From contig JANTQA010000015.1 of the NCBI GenBank assembly GCA_027625915.1, forward strand, positions 7,469,001-7,533,000: a DNA stretch of 64,000 nucleotides, given 5' to 3'. The translations under genes and the position numbers were made by a program. A model generated the notes under the pieces. It did no database searches and was not told the origin of the DNA. It worked only from the letters and a program-made list of their open reading frames with translations. This stretch comes from Anaeramoeba flamelloides (taxonomy: Eukaryota > Metamonada > Anaeramoebidae). Shown here in pieces: positions 11,225 to 22,513 of the stretch. The number at the start of each line of letters is the position of its first letter. Positions within the stretch are counted from its first letter, which is position 1.

Positions 11225-13250
11225 TTAATAATTTACTTCAGAACTTGAGCATGAGGAAGTTGTATCATCAGCAAATCTATAACCTCTTTTTTTAATTAAA
11301 GCATTTACATCTTCAACAAGATCGGCTATTATATTTAATTTTAAATATTTTTTACCCTTTTTAATGAAAGGATGCTTTTAGAAATCAAAGATTTTGGAAA
11401 AAATTTAATTTAATTTTTTTTAGTAAATGGAATAATAAATAAATTAAATAAATTTTTTAATTGAAATAAGTATAAACAAATTAAAATAATTGAAATAAAA
11501 AAAATAAAAACAATAAACCAATTAGTCAATAAAGAAATCAAAGAAACAAACTTTGAGCAGGGTTTTTGAATGTGGCCTTTTTGTATAATTTTTAATTAAA
11601 CATTTTGCAATAAAATCATTAAATTCTCGAGAATACTTGTGGTGGTTTTTTAATTTTGGTGATTCTTTTTTTGGAATGAGAAACAAAACTCTCATTGGGT
11701 GAATATCAGATCGAGGAGGAAGAATCTCTGCCAACTCAATAGCAGTAATACCTAAACTCCAAATGTCTGCCCTTGAGTCATAATTTTGGTAATCTTGAAT
11801 AACTTCTGGTGCCATCCAATAAGGCTATGGGAGAATGTGTGAGAATATTTTTTACAGAACAATTGTTTTACAAAACTTTGAGATCTTTGTAACCATTTTC
11901 AAATTGAAAATTTGAGCCAAAGAAACTAGCAATGAAAATAATCTTGAATTTGGAATTGATACATGATCTCTCAAAGTTTTGTAGAGTATATTATTTGTTT
12001 TATTTTCAAAAAAAAAAAATCAAAAAAAGAAATCGAGTTTGATAATTAATGAACAAGAGTTTTACAAAGAGAAAAAGGCAAAGAAAAAGAAAAAAAAAAA
12101 AGATCAATATTTTTACTGTTCCAATAAAGGTATTTCTTTTGGACATTGTTTTTGTTAATTGAGCAGAAACTCCAAAGTCTGCTAATTTGACTTCTCCGCG
12201 ATCTGTTAAAAGAATATTTCCTCCTTTGATATCACGATGGATTTTTCTATTTGAGTGGAAATAATTAAGTCCTTCAAGGGAACCATACATGATTGCTGCA
12301 ATTTGCTTTTCGTTAAGCCCTTTTTCTATGATCTGGCAAATGTCACTCACACTTCCTCCTCCACAATATTCCATAACAATCTATTTTTTTTAGAAATGTA
12401 TTCCATAAGAACAAAAGTTGGAAGAAAAATAAATTGAAAAAGAGTTTTAAAACAACAAATCCAAACAAACCACAAATAAACAGACAATTAAAATTCTTTT
12501 GGTTTTTTGTTTTGCGTTTTTTGTTTTTGTTTTTATTTTTGAAAACTAGTACAAAAAAATTTGTAATGAGACGTGTGTTTTCTTTGATTACATAAACGCT
12601 ATCTTGAATAGTGTTTTTTTCTGGATCTTTTGAAACAAAAAGAAATTGTTGATTATTTGTCATTCTACCTCATTTAAGAAAAAAAACTGTTCAGCAAAAC
12701 ACCCAAGAAAAAGACAAAGGATAAGAGAAAAAATTTTTGAAAGTTTAACAGACAAATTAAAGCGAACCCAAACCAAATTGGAGAAATCAAAAAAAATTTG
12801 AAGCACTTTACCTTTAAAAACAAGAATAAGGAAAATCCAGCTTTGGAAAAATTAAGAACAAAAAAATCTAAAAAAAAAAAAAAATTGCAAATAACTTACC
12901 CAAAGTGTATCATCCTTAAAATAAGTACCAATATATTTTACAATATTTTTGTGTTTACACTTCTTGAGGATATCGATTTCAATTTTGATATCTTCAATTC
13001 CTTCATCTTCTTCAATTCCGATCATTTTAATTGCAACTATTTCCCCTGTGCCTTTTTGCCGTGCTTTGTATACAGATCCGTAGCTTCCTTTCCCAAGTTC
13101 TTCAATTAGCTAATTTGTTTAATAAAGAAAATTGTAAAGAAATAATTAAGACTAAAATTCACATTTCGAAGAAAGTTCAAAGGGAATTACTTCAAAAATC
13201 ATTGAAGGATCAGCTTTTGAAATCCCCAAAGATGATTTAATTGTTGTCAT
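11225..13250 (-). CDS. MST/Hippo-like STE20 protein kinase, five exons, 318 aa
   Basis: Exons join(13191..13250, 12900..13109, 12117..12380, 11552..11824, 11225..11374) give 318 codons plus TAA. Every junction is GT-AG and phase 0 (donors GTAATT, GTAAGT, GTAAAA, GTTTGT; introns 81, 519, 292 and 177 bases). The kinase domain runs from residue ~21: glycine loop [11 protein letters not shown], Lys48 (VAIK), Glu64, HRD at 138-140, DFG at 158-160, activation segment [15 protein letters not shown] with Thr174 in the place of the MST activating Thr, then [15 protein letters not shown] and [12 protein letters not shown]. These are signature motifs of the MST1/2-Hippo group of STE20 kinases, which phosphorylate NDR/LATS kinases and control growth, polarity or cytokinesis. 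Metazoan MSTs continue into a C-terminal SARAH dimerisation domain. This reading stops ~30 residues after the kinase domain at EVNY-stop. That GAAGTAAAT also resembles a splice donor, so a further exon cannot be excluded. Confidence 0.88.
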
Positions 13251-13344
13251 TTTTCAAAATATGCAAAAGACAAAATGATAAAAAATAAATTCGTTTTTCA
13301 AAATGATTTTATTTATAAATGACTGGAAAGGTTCTTGAGTGTGT

Positions 13345-13380
13345 TATTGGCCTTTCGGCTAACGAACACTCGTTTTCTCA
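13345..13380. promoter_or_regulatory. GC-richer hairpin upstream of the MST-like kinase
   Basis: GAGTGT pairs with ACACTC, TTA with TAA and GGCC with GGCT around a TTTC loop. This lies about 100 bases upstream of the kinase ATG, in a stretch less AT-rich than its flanks. It could be a promoter or 5' UTR structure or a chance palindrome. No family of structured RNA is recognised. Confidence 0.3.
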
Positions 13381-13531
13381 AATATTTGTTTCTTGGATAT
13401 GAAATTAAGGGAGCTATCTAGTGGTTTGATTTTTTTGCCAATAAAAGTTTATAACTGAAGATCATATAAAAATTAGATTATTTTTTTTTTTGTGATTAGT
13501 ATTTAGAAATCCAATTTAACCAAAGTACGAA

Positions 13532-13763
13532 TAATACTATTTGTTGTTAAATAAAAGGATCAAAATTTTCATTCAGTTTTACCAAAAAATAATTTTAAAA
13601 TCGGGTAAAATTTGATTTTTTTAATTCTTAAAATCAGTCTGAAATTATTAAATTACCTTTGAGAATTGGGGGCGTTGATGGTTTATTTTGAATTATTGGA
13701 ATGTGGTTATTTTGGAAAGTTGACTGAAAATTTTGATTTTTTTATTTTACAATTAAAAATATT
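13532..13763. mobile_element. ~230 bp hairpin MITE, copy 1
   Basis: Long imperfect inverted repeats: the left arm AATACTATTTGTTGTTAAAT continues through AAGGATCAAAATTTTC, and the right arm has the complementary GAAAATTTTGATTTTTTTAT then TACAATTAAAAATATT. The same arms and spacing occur at 19764-19994 and 27969-28194. There is no coding frame. Confidence 0.65.
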
Positions 13764-14790
13764 TTGATATAAGTATTCGAATTCTGGTAAAAGTATTTCT
13801 CTTGTTTGTATTATAGTAGAAAAGAATTGCATCAATCACCAAGTATATCATTGAATTTCTTGGACTTGGTTTTTTATAATTTCCTATATTTTAACTGTTC
13901 TTGCCTTCTTATAACATGGGCAAACCGAAAAAATAGATTATTATTAAGAATGGTTGCTATTGTTTTTTTATGTTCATATTAAATATTTAATAAAAAAGTT
14001 ATAATTTGTATTTTTTTTTATTTGGATTTCTGGGTTTATTCTTACAAATTAGTTAAGGAACATAATTTTATTTATGAAAATTGGAATAGGAGTGTGGAGT
14101 TTGAGAAATTGTAATTTTTTTTTTTATATTTTTGGGATTTTTTTTTTTTTTAAATTTCATTTTTATTATAGATAAAAGAGAAGTAAATACAAATAGTCGC
14201 ATCATAGATGAATTAGCTTAAATATAAGTACAAGAAAAATATACATCTACATAAATATATCTATAGCCAAAAACCACAAAAAAAAACCTATCACCCCAAA
14301 TAATTTTTTTAATGGGTCTTTTAAGTACTAGAAAAATCAAAGATTATTTGATGATAACATGAGAAAAACTAGTAATACAATCAATAGATTTTGATATTAA
14401 TCAGAAATAGCTATCCTATATATTATAAAGGTAATCTATAAAATTTTAATAAAGAATAAAATTACGCTAAATAAATAAATTATTTAATTTAAGAAAAAGG
14501 GTTTTTTTCTTTTATTTTATTTCTGTTTTAAAATTAATATAAAAATTATTTATTATTTTGTTAAATCAAATAAGGATACAGTTTCAGAAACAAAGTGTTC
14601 ATTTTTAAACATTGATAATTTTTTTCATATGAGGGTCTTGATTTTAAACATTTCAATTCTCAAGAAGAAAGGGGGTTTATAATACTTCTGCAGTGGAAGA
14701 TTAAAAACCATTTCAAGATATGAAAAGACAAGCGAAACAAAAAAAGAAGTAGACACAATATCCAAAAAAAAAAAACATATAAATTTTAAA

Positions 14791-15322
14791 TAAACCCAGT
14801 TCCAAAAATTTGGACACAACCAAAATCAAAAATAAGCCCAAAAAAAACCCAATTTATTGTATTTTTCCAAACCTAATATAAAACCAGATTTAAATTACCC
14901 AGTATTAATGTTTCAACAAGTAATCATTCGAATCCAAATCAAAGAAAAAAATATAAAACTCAAAAATAAAAACAGGTGTGTCCAAAATAATGAAACGAGC
15001 GGAACAAAAAATGTATTGGTAAATTTGTTGAAATTTCACAAACAATTGTTGATCGATCAAATGTTAAGATACCATCTACCAATTGTATGTGATTTTCCAA
15101 TTTAACAAACTCAACACTAACCTTCTATCAACCATTGAAAAAAAATTCCAGATCTAAAGAAACAGATTATGAAATTGCAAAAAAGGAAATGAAAACAAAA
15201 CAAAAAAAACAAAAAATGAAATAGTTTGTAAAATCAAAATTCTTTCCAATTTGAATTTAAAGTGCAGTAATGATGTTCTTTCCACTGTCTAAACTGTGTC
15301 CAAATTTTTGGAATCTAGTTTA
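14791..15322 (+). mobile_element. Tc1/mariner-type MITE, 532 bp, family copy A
   Basis: The left end reads TAAACCCAGTTCCAAAAATT with TGGACACA next. The right end is its near-perfect reverse complement (TGTGTCCAAATTTTTGGAAT, then CTAGTTTA). Both are bounded by TA, as expected for Tc1/mariner elements. The interior from ~15000 to 15140 matches the reverse complement of 53100-53270 almost base for base (GTTGAAATTTCAC, AATTGTTGATCGAT, AAGATACCATC). It carries no transposase. Confidence 0.8.
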
Positions 15323-15793
15323 TATAATTATTTTATAATGAAATATTTTAAGGGTCTACCTTCTTCTTTAAGGTATCAGTGTATACCGTGAAGAGGTTGA
15401 TAATTAAATTAATGTACCTTTAAACAAAAATTTCTTTCGTGTAAATAGCCCAAATTTCTCTGAAAAAAAAAAAAATAATTAGTAGGATAATACCATATTT
15501 TTCATCTCATCAAAAAAAAAGGATCAAAATTCTTAAAATCTTGAATATTAAATTTTAAAAAATGAAAAAAATAAAAATTACTTATTTTAAGAGTTTATTG
15601 TCTAAAAAATAAATCAAAAAATATAACTAAAAGTAATCTTTAAAAATTATTTTGAAATATTTTAAATTTAAAACCAATTTTTGTATTAATAAAAAAATGT
15701 TTATTTTCAGGATTATTATTAATTATCAACAAACGAACAATTAATAATATCAGTATGTGTGTAATTATAAATTAATCAAAAAAGAAATTTATA

Positions 15794-18481
15794 TTATTTG
15801 TATTTTTTTTCCAATAAATTCGAATCTTTTTTTGAATTTTTAAATGAATTATAAGCAGTTTTTAAAAATAAAAGGAATAAGAAAACACTATTCCACACTA
15901 ACCCAAGAGAGCTTAGATTACCGATTAAATTATAGCCCATATGAAATGTATAAACAAAAAAAACTATGCAAGATAGAATACTTATAAAACTAAAATAAGT
16001 TGTAGGATATCTTAAACAATTTTTCTTTGAAACAGACATTTTGGCAACAAAATTTGAAGTGGGGAAATGGATTAGTCCAAGATAAATTTTAAAAAATAAT
16101 TGATGGAAAGAGTAAAAAGTTTTTTTCGAATTAACAAAAGATCCCCAGATCATGTTGACCCCCCATTTTTCGCCAATTATTGGTGAAACATTAAACGGTA
16201 AGATCATCACAGAAAAGCCTGTATATAATAAAATTATCCATGCGCCTTTAGGTATATTTGAATATAACCATAGGGCGTATCTAATATGTAGCCATATTAA
16301 TTTAATTACTGGTGATTCAAAACTATTTGAATTCTTTATTTGAATATTTGAATTGCAATTGGTCTTCTTATTCTTCCTATTCATTGCATTCTTGTTCTTA
16401 TTCTGATCATTTTTATTCTTATTCTGATTATTCTTATTCTTACGATTCTTTATGCACGTGGCTCTACCTTTTGTTCTTTGCTTATCATTGGCTTCTACCC
16501 GCTTTTTCTGAATCTGATTATTAATTTTTGAGATGTGATTATTCAGGATAATACTATTATTATTTGGATCATTAGAGAGATCAATACTTAATCGTTGAAT
16601 AACATTTTGATAGAGATTATTTCTTTTTAAATACCATTTCAAAACTTGTGGGAAAATCAATAACCCGATGATTAAAACAACAAAAAAAACCGTATTGTTA
16701 AATAATGTTATATAAACAATCGACTGTCTTTGAATCAATTGGAAAATTGAAAGCCCAATGAAACTCTGAGTACCATCAACTGAAAATTGTTGTCTTTGTA
16801 CCGTGCGGTTGCCGTCTTTCGTGATAACTATTATTTCTATTTCATGGACCCCGTTGGGGATTTGGTTAGTATCCCAATTGGTAACCCAAAGTGGAGAAGA
16901 ACAATCATAATCAGATAAGGTGTTTTCATCAACATTTACAGTCTCGGCACCACCATGGCCATTATCATAGTTCCTGTTCTTGTTGCTGTTTTTCAGTTGC
17001 TTTCTTTTTAATTCAAATACTTGGTTCTCGTTATTATCTATTTTACCAATGACTTTGACAATCTTTGAATCTTTGCAAAGGAAATTAGTAATATTTATTT
17101 CCTTGTTATTGTTTGAATTGAAGTTATTAGAATTTAATTCAAACTTGGGAAGATTGGAAAAATTTACAGAAATATCCTTTTTCGGATCATGCTTCCAATT
17201 GGCAGATTTTTCAAAAATTAAAACACGAATTTCTTTAGATTTTTTAATATTCTGCCATTCCTCGTTTAAAGAAATATATCTCGAATCCTTAGGATTTAGA
17301 ATTAATATCAAGGGCCATTGGTCTTTCAAGGTCTTATCAACAAAAGAAAAAATGCCATTATCGAGCGCCATGATCCTATAGGACTGTCTCCAGGCTAAGT
17401 CTGCAATTTCCATATCCAAAATCGGCTTGCTGTTGGTAAATAGGAAATTGGTCATATAATGATCATGGATATGGCCACTTAAATATGCATAGGAATTTGA
17501 TTTCTCAATCAAATTTCTCAGGCTTTTTCCAGTCTTGCTTGTTTTACTAAGATCAGTCACAAAGGCAATCGAATAGTGCGAAAAATACAACAGGGGCCTG
17601 CTTTGGTTGTTTAATCGCTCAAGCTCTTCTTCCAATTGATCAACCAATTCTTCAGAATCAGTCCCAAAAAAGCCTAAGGGGAACGATGCCTTTGGATATT
17701 GGCAAAAGTCTAACGAAATTAAATCTAAAATCTCCTTTCCATTTTTCTTGATCGTAAATTTGTTAACAGGCTTGCGATCATTCATACTTTGAATCGGTCC
17801 CTGGACTGAATATTTATAAAATAAATTATTTGGACTATACCTGTCTAAGACATTTGAACCATCATGATTACCCCGAATGTCCAACCATAAATCGGGCCTA
17901 TATAAGCCATTTCTTTCTAATGTTTCCTTATATTGCTCCCATTCTTTTTCGTTTGGGTCATTCTGATATATATCAGTTGAAATTTTTTTTAAGGAATCAG
18001 TGATGTCTCCAGTATGAAGAACAAATGATGGCCCAACAGACGGGACGATTTCCTTTAAAAATCTGTCAAAAACTTGTACCCGTTTTTTTGCAAATTGGCT
18101 TAAATGTGTATCACTTACTTGAAGAAACCATATTAAATCATCGTTTTCTTCGTTTTTTTTTGTTTGTTGAAATTTAGTTCCCATATAATTGTTTTTGTTG
18201 TTGTTGTTTTCATTGTTGATGTTGATGTTATTGTTGATGTTGTTGTTTTCATTGTTGTTTTCATTGTTGTTGTTAATATTATAATCAAAATTGATTTTGT
18301 TCTTTTGGTTTTTTCTTAAATTTGAAATTTCTTCATAATTATTGGAGTTGCTTTGTAAATCATTATTATTGGATAAATTTGTTGGAATAACAATCCCAAC
18401 GGTTATAAACATAATACCAACAAGAAGAATATAACTAAAACATGTACAATAATTTAATAAAAAATATTTAATTAAATTCAT
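15794..18481 (-). CDS. TMEM62-like transmembrane metallophosphoesterase, 895 aa
   Basis: A single open exon from the ATG at 18479-18481. Residues ~12-33 form a hydrophobic anchor, followed by an Asn-rich segment (~65-100). The calcineurin-like phosphoesterase domain has all expected metal ligands in order: D124-x-H126 (SDTHLS), GD 158-159 (HTGDI), GNHD 204-207, SH 301-302, and GHIH 336-339. Flanking sequence (SIAFVTDLSKTSKTGKSLRNLI, DMEIADLAWRQSYRIMALDNG) is characteristic of the TMEM62 family. A beta-rich region (~390-570) precedes several C-terminal membrane spans (about 587-617 and more between ~755 and 880). Human TMEM62 is ~640 residues. The extra length is Asn/Lys-rich loops, including a repeated N/K segment near 665-710. 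The active-site domain probably faces the lumen or exterior. Substrate is unknown for the family. Confidence 0.88.
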   Translation of the reverse strand: MNLIKYFLLNYCTCFSYILLVGIMFITVGIVIPTNLSNNNDLQSNSNNYEEISNLRKNQKNKINFDYNINNNNENNNENNNINNNININNENNNNKNNYMGTKFQQTKKNEENDDLIWFLQVSDTHLSQFAKKRVQVFDRFLKEIVPSVGPSFVLHTGDITDSLKKISTDIYQNDPNEKEWEQYKETLERNGLYRPDLWLDIRGNHDGSNVLDRYSPNNLFYKYSVQGPIQSMNDRKPVNKFTIKKNGKEILDLISLDFCQYPKASFPLGFFGTDSEELVDQLEEELERLNNQSRPLLYFSHYSIAFVTDLSKTSKTGKSLRNLIEKSNSYAYLSGHIHDHYMTNFLFTNSKPILDMEIADLAWRQSYRIMALDNGIFSFVDKTLKDQWPLILILNPKDSRYISLNEEWQNIKKSKEIRVLIFEKSANWKHDPKKDISVNFSNLPKFELNSNNFNSNNNKEINITNFLCKDSKIVKVIGKIDNNENQVFELKRKQLKNSNKNRNYDNGHGGAETVNVDENTLSDYDCSSPLWVTNWDTNQIPNGVHEIEIIVITKDGNRTVQRQQFSVDGTQSFIGLSIFQLIQRQSIVYITLFNNTVFFVVLIIGLLIFPQVLKWYLKRNNLYQNVIQRLSIDLSNDPNNNSIILNNHISKINNQIQKKRVEANDKQRTKGRATCIKNRKNKNNQNKNKNDQNKNKNAMNRKNKKTNCNSNIQIKNSNSFESPVIKLIWLHIRYALWLYSNIPKGAWIILLYTGFSVMILPFNVSPIIGEKWGVNMIWGSFVNSKKTFYSFHQLFFKIYLGLIHFPTSNFVAKMSVSKKNCLRYPTTYFSFISILSCIVFFVYTFHMGYNLIGNLSSLGLVWNSVFLFLLFLKTAYNSFKNSKKDSNLLEKKYK

Positions 18482-19763
18482 TCAAACTTTATACAAAATT
18501 TAATGCAAAATTCTATTTTTTATTTTAGAGAATATTTAATAAAGCAAAAAAAAAAATATAATTTAATAAATTGTTAAAGCAATGTTATTTATTTTTTTTT
18601 CTTCTTCTTTGGGCTAATATTTGTTTTGATAAAGGAATTAGAATTTTAATTTTTGTAAACCAGTTTTTTTTTTTTTTTTTTTTTTGTTATTAATATTGCT
18701 TGGTTTGTTGAGTTGTGTAATTTGAAAAAAAAATGATGAATCAATTTTTAAAAAAGTGTTCGATTTATTATTCTATTTCTTCTTTTAAGGGAATTGTAAA
18801 CCAGAAAAAAAATCTTCTCGTAAATCTAAAAGTAAATTCCAGAAAATATTACTACATTTTGAAACATAAAGTAAAAATCTGATTACTTTAATACCTGATT
18901 TATTTTTAATGCTATTTTTCGAAATTATTGTTTTTAAAAATTTTAGACATTTTTCTCATTTTAAAAAAGTTCAAATATTAAGCCACAACTTTTTCCAAAA
19001 TATTTCAAAAAAATTATTTTTTGATTTTTTTCTATTTTTTCCCTTGTTGAATTTCCTTTTTATTGGGAAGAAGAGTTACTAAGGAGAAAAATCAAGTGGT
19101 TACCTACTAATACTCGAACGACAGAAACTAGTCGGTATGGGTAACTTGAAAATAAAAAAGAAAAGACAAAAAAAAAAACTGGAACGATCAAAAAAGATTG
19201 GATCAAAAAGAAAAAAAATGGCAGCTACTAAACAACTACCTCTCAACGAAGCATTCACGATTTCTTAGAAATAATTAAACGACAAAATTTTAAATAAAAG
19301 GATCGTGTCTGTTTTAATGAGTGTTCTTGATAGAAAAAATGGGCAGTTGGTTTTTTTTTTTGATTTTTTATCAACTGTCTGTCAAAAAAATTTCTTTTTT
19401 TGTTTACTAACTTGCCTTTTTTTTTTTTTTTTTCCTTTTCTTTTTTTTTTTCTTTTTAATTTTTCTTTTTGTTTTTTCAACCAATAAAAAATTGGAACCT
19501 ACTCGATTCCAAAATATTTTTTTTTCTTTATCATCTAAATTACTAATTTACCATTAGTAATCAGAGCTGTAAGAGGATCTTTGATCACTCCCTTCAACCA
19601 ATAAAAAAAAAAATAAAAAAAAAAAAAAAAAATTATTTTTTTTGATGAAAAAAGAAATCTTATTGTCTGTATAGAAAGTGTACAAAAATACACTTGTCAA
19701 AAGAAAACCCCTAAGTTTTAAAATTACTCTGTATAAAAAAGATAATCATTTTCAAAAAAATTG

Positions 19764-19994
19764 TAATACTGTTAATTGCAAAATAAAATGATCAAAATTT
19801 TCATTCAGCATTCCAAAAAAAAATACACCTCTTTAGAATTAAAAAACATCAAAGTTCCCAATTCTAAAAAGGCAAATGAATAATTTAAGCTTCTTTTCAA
19901 AAGAAAAAATTTGGAAAGTTCACTCATTTTAAAACTGTTTTTTTCGAAAGTTGAATGAAAATTTTGTTCCATTAATTTTGAAACAAATAGTAAT
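19764..19994. mobile_element. ~230 bp hairpin MITE, copy 2
   Basis: The left arm begins TAATACTGTTAATTGCAAAA and contains GATCAAAATTTTCATTCA. The right arm is the imperfect reverse complement (TGAATGAAAATTTTGTTCCA then AATAGTAATTA). Length and arms match the copies at 13532 and 27969. No ORF. Confidence 0.65.
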
Positions 19995-20260
19995 TACTTT
20001 AAACTTGAAAAAAATATAATTTCTTTATTCTCCAAACATTTTTTCTTAACAATTTTTCATTTTGTCAATCAAAAAAAAAGTATGAGATAAAAATCATCAA
20101 ACCATAAAGTTAAAAATGTTCTAAAAATACTTTTTTAAAAACCTGGAAAATTTTTCCGAGAATAATATATAAAACTGAAGCAAAAATTGATCAAGTCAGA
20201 ATTTCAATCTATAAAGGATTTGTTAAACTCAAAAAGAAATTATTATAATTTTTGGGTTTA

Positions 20261-20962
20261 AAGGGTCTAGTCATTTACTGTGGATTTGTTCCATACTCAA
20301 GGAGTGACTTGAAACCAAAAAAGGGTATTGTGGAATTGCCCTTCTTTTGATTGACAAAATTCAAATAACAAATGAAAAATTTAAAAAGGATCTCTATTGG
20401 CTAAAAAATTCAATTCAAAAAAAAAGTTTAAAAGCATTCTCAATTCCATCCAAAAAATCAAATTTAAAAAAAAAAAATTTTACTTTTTTCTTTTTTTTAA
20501 ATTTCCAAAGGGTTAAATTTCTTGATTTTAAAACAAATTGTTTTCTTTAAGTATACAATCAATTTAATTCGATTTAATCTAATTTGTGGTTAGATTGTAA
20601 CCATCTATATTTGACCAAGTAAAGATTTTGTAATATTCTTGAGAAAATAATAATTTATTTGAGAATAGTTTAAAATGAAAAAAAAAAAATCTTCTAGATC
20701 TCAAAAAGCGCCAAAGAACGACACTTCAAAATCAACAAAGTTGTTTTCAAAATGATAAATCAGGTGCCATTCTAATTGGAAATTGAGTGTCGCTCTTTGG
20801 TACTTTTTTCTAAAAATGTCCTCTTTTTTGATTGTTGATTTTTGGATGTCTATCTCACTTCAATGGTTGGTTAATTTTTGATTGGTATTAGGCACTCATT
20901 AAAATTACAATTTTTTTTTTCCATTTCAGAAAATTATTTTTAACCGTAATGACTCGACCCTT
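20261..20962 (+). mobile_element. ~700 bp TIR element, AAGGGTC family, copy A
   Basis: The left end AAGGGTCTAGTCATTTACTG and the right end (reverse complement AAGGGTCGAGTCATTACGGT) are clear terminal inverted repeats. The interior aligns with the inverted copy at 53815-54511: it carries the CTCAAGGAGTGAC, GGGTATTGTGGAATT, GATCTCAAAAAGCGCCAAAG and ATTGGAAATTGAGTGT blocks. Flanking TTAA-like bases at both ends could be a TTAA or TA target site. No transposase frame survives. Confidence 0.75.
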
Positions 20963-21139
20963 AAACATAAATCAGAAAATTTAAAATTTTTAAAAAAAGA
21001 TAATGGAAATATTAATTGGGAAATAGATAACTTATCTTCTATTTGATATAAAATCTAAATCAAATTTTTAGAGAAAATTTAATAATAAATCGCTCTCGAT
21101 GGAAAGGTCAAGAACTATTTGAAAACCATTAAATATAAT

Positions 21140-21475
21140 AATAATATCAAGAAATAGTCGTGCTAGAGGGTGCCATGGAGTGCTGTAGAGTACTGTAGAG
21201 TGCGCTTTTCTTGAGATTTTTTGTTTTATCTGTGAAGTGTTCTAGGTTTTTTTGAGGTTTTCTATTTTATTTCGAAAATCTATTGATTTTCGTGAGGTTT
21301 TTTTGAGTTTTCTATTTATTTGTGAAGTGTTCTAGGTTTTTTTGAGGTTTTCTATTTTATTTGTAAAGTGTTCTATCTTTTTTGGGGTGTTCTATTTATT
21401 TCAAAAAGTAAAAAAAACCTAGAACACTTCACAAATAAAATAGAAAACCTCAAAAAAACCTAACGAAAATCTATT
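21140..21475. repeat. Tandem and inverted repeat cluster (hairpin-forming)
   Basis: The unit GTGAAGTGTTCTAGGTTTTT followed by TTGAGGTTTTCTATTTTATT occurs in direct repeat near 21232 and 21321. The segment 21279-21335 is repeated in reverse complement at 21415-21472. The left flank (21155-21210) holds short imperfect repeats of AGAGTGC/AGAGTACTGT. The two long arms would fold into a ~55 bp hairpin with an 80-base loop. It does not match the other TIR families here. Confidence 0.7.
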
Positions 21476-22513
21476 AATTTTCCAAATAAACAGAAAACTA
21501 AAGAAAATTAAACAGCGGTTTTCCAAATTTCAAAAGAATGAAGAAAAATCGATACTTTTGCTCTATTCTTTCAAATTCTGGAAAAACTAACTGTGTTTTT
21601 TTTTAATTTGAGAAATAAACCGAAAATTAAATTCTATCATTTTCCAATTAATAAAAGAAAATTTTTATTTCAGTTTCTCCAAATATTTTACTAATTATGT
21701 ATGAAAATAAAAAAAGATCTTAACGAAATCTGTTAGAAATGATATTTTGAGACATTATATCAAAAATGTTTGTTCACTTTCCAAAATATTTCTCTAGTTT
21801 AGAAGTCGAAAGAAAACCCAAAGATCTTCACAAATCCAATTAGAAATGATATTTTGAGAGATTCAATGAAGCTTCCTTATTGAGCTTTGAGATAATATTT
21901 ATTTTTTCTATTAAAAACTAATAGTAAATTTTCGTTTTATTTCTCAAATTAAAAAAAAGCCTAGCGGGAGTAAGAGGAAATTAATTTCCTCTCTTCAAAA
22001 TAAAATAATAAAAAAAGTTTTTATGAATCAGGGGGAAGTGTATAAATAAACTTGAACACCATCTGGAATGAAAGTGAAAAAAGAGGCAAACAAAGTCAAT
22101 TTTTCATTTACTTTGTTTGGTTCTCGAATTTATTAAAAGTTTTTGATCATTCGATTATTTTTTTAATTTCATTCAAAATCCTGAAATTTGTTTTCAAAGA
22201 GATAGGGGAATACTGTTATTTTCCAATTAATAAATGAAAATTTTTATTTCAAGTTCCATCAATCATCAATTAAATCGATTTTTGTATTCCTATTTTTCTT
22301 TTTGAACATAAAATTCGAAACGTACTCTAGCGTTTTTTATTTGCATTTACTCGTAAGTTTATTTTTTGTTGATCTTTAAATAGTACCTTGATTAACTCAT
22401 TTCAAAAAAGTGAGTGCTTCAAGTTTTATAAAATTGCTACTCGAACTTTTAATAGAGCCTCTAATTTAGATAGCCATTAAAAGAGTCGACCAAGCAGTTT
22501 GAGCTGCTCTATC

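Larger units (their letters stand above)
13251..15793. other. Gene-free stretch between two minus-strand genes
   Basis: It holds the 5' flank of the MST-like kinase (with a strong hairpin at 13345-13380), a ~230 bp hairpin MITE (13532-13763) and a 532 bp TA-flanked element (14791-15322). No gene is supported. The short frames inside the element are not coding. Confidence 0.65.
18482..22513. other. Gene-free stretch rich in repeats
   Basis: No gene is supported. It contains long T and A runs (18660-18690, 19410-19460, 19605-19640), a ~230 bp MITE (19764-19994), a ~700 bp inverted-repeat element (20261-20962), and an unusual tandem-plus-inverted repeat cluster (21140-21475). Its last part carries sequence shared with the inverted-repeat family at 24.1-25.1 kb. 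Confidence 0.65.

Noticed and set aside
14857-15105. 82-codon ORF
   Set aside because: Lies wholly inside a non-coding MITE and is not conserved in the sister copy.
19096-19152. Possible tRNA on the minus strand (GTTCGAGT and GGTAAC/GTTACC pairing)
   Set aside because: The T-arm stem does not pair and no anticodon arm or acceptor stem can be drawn.
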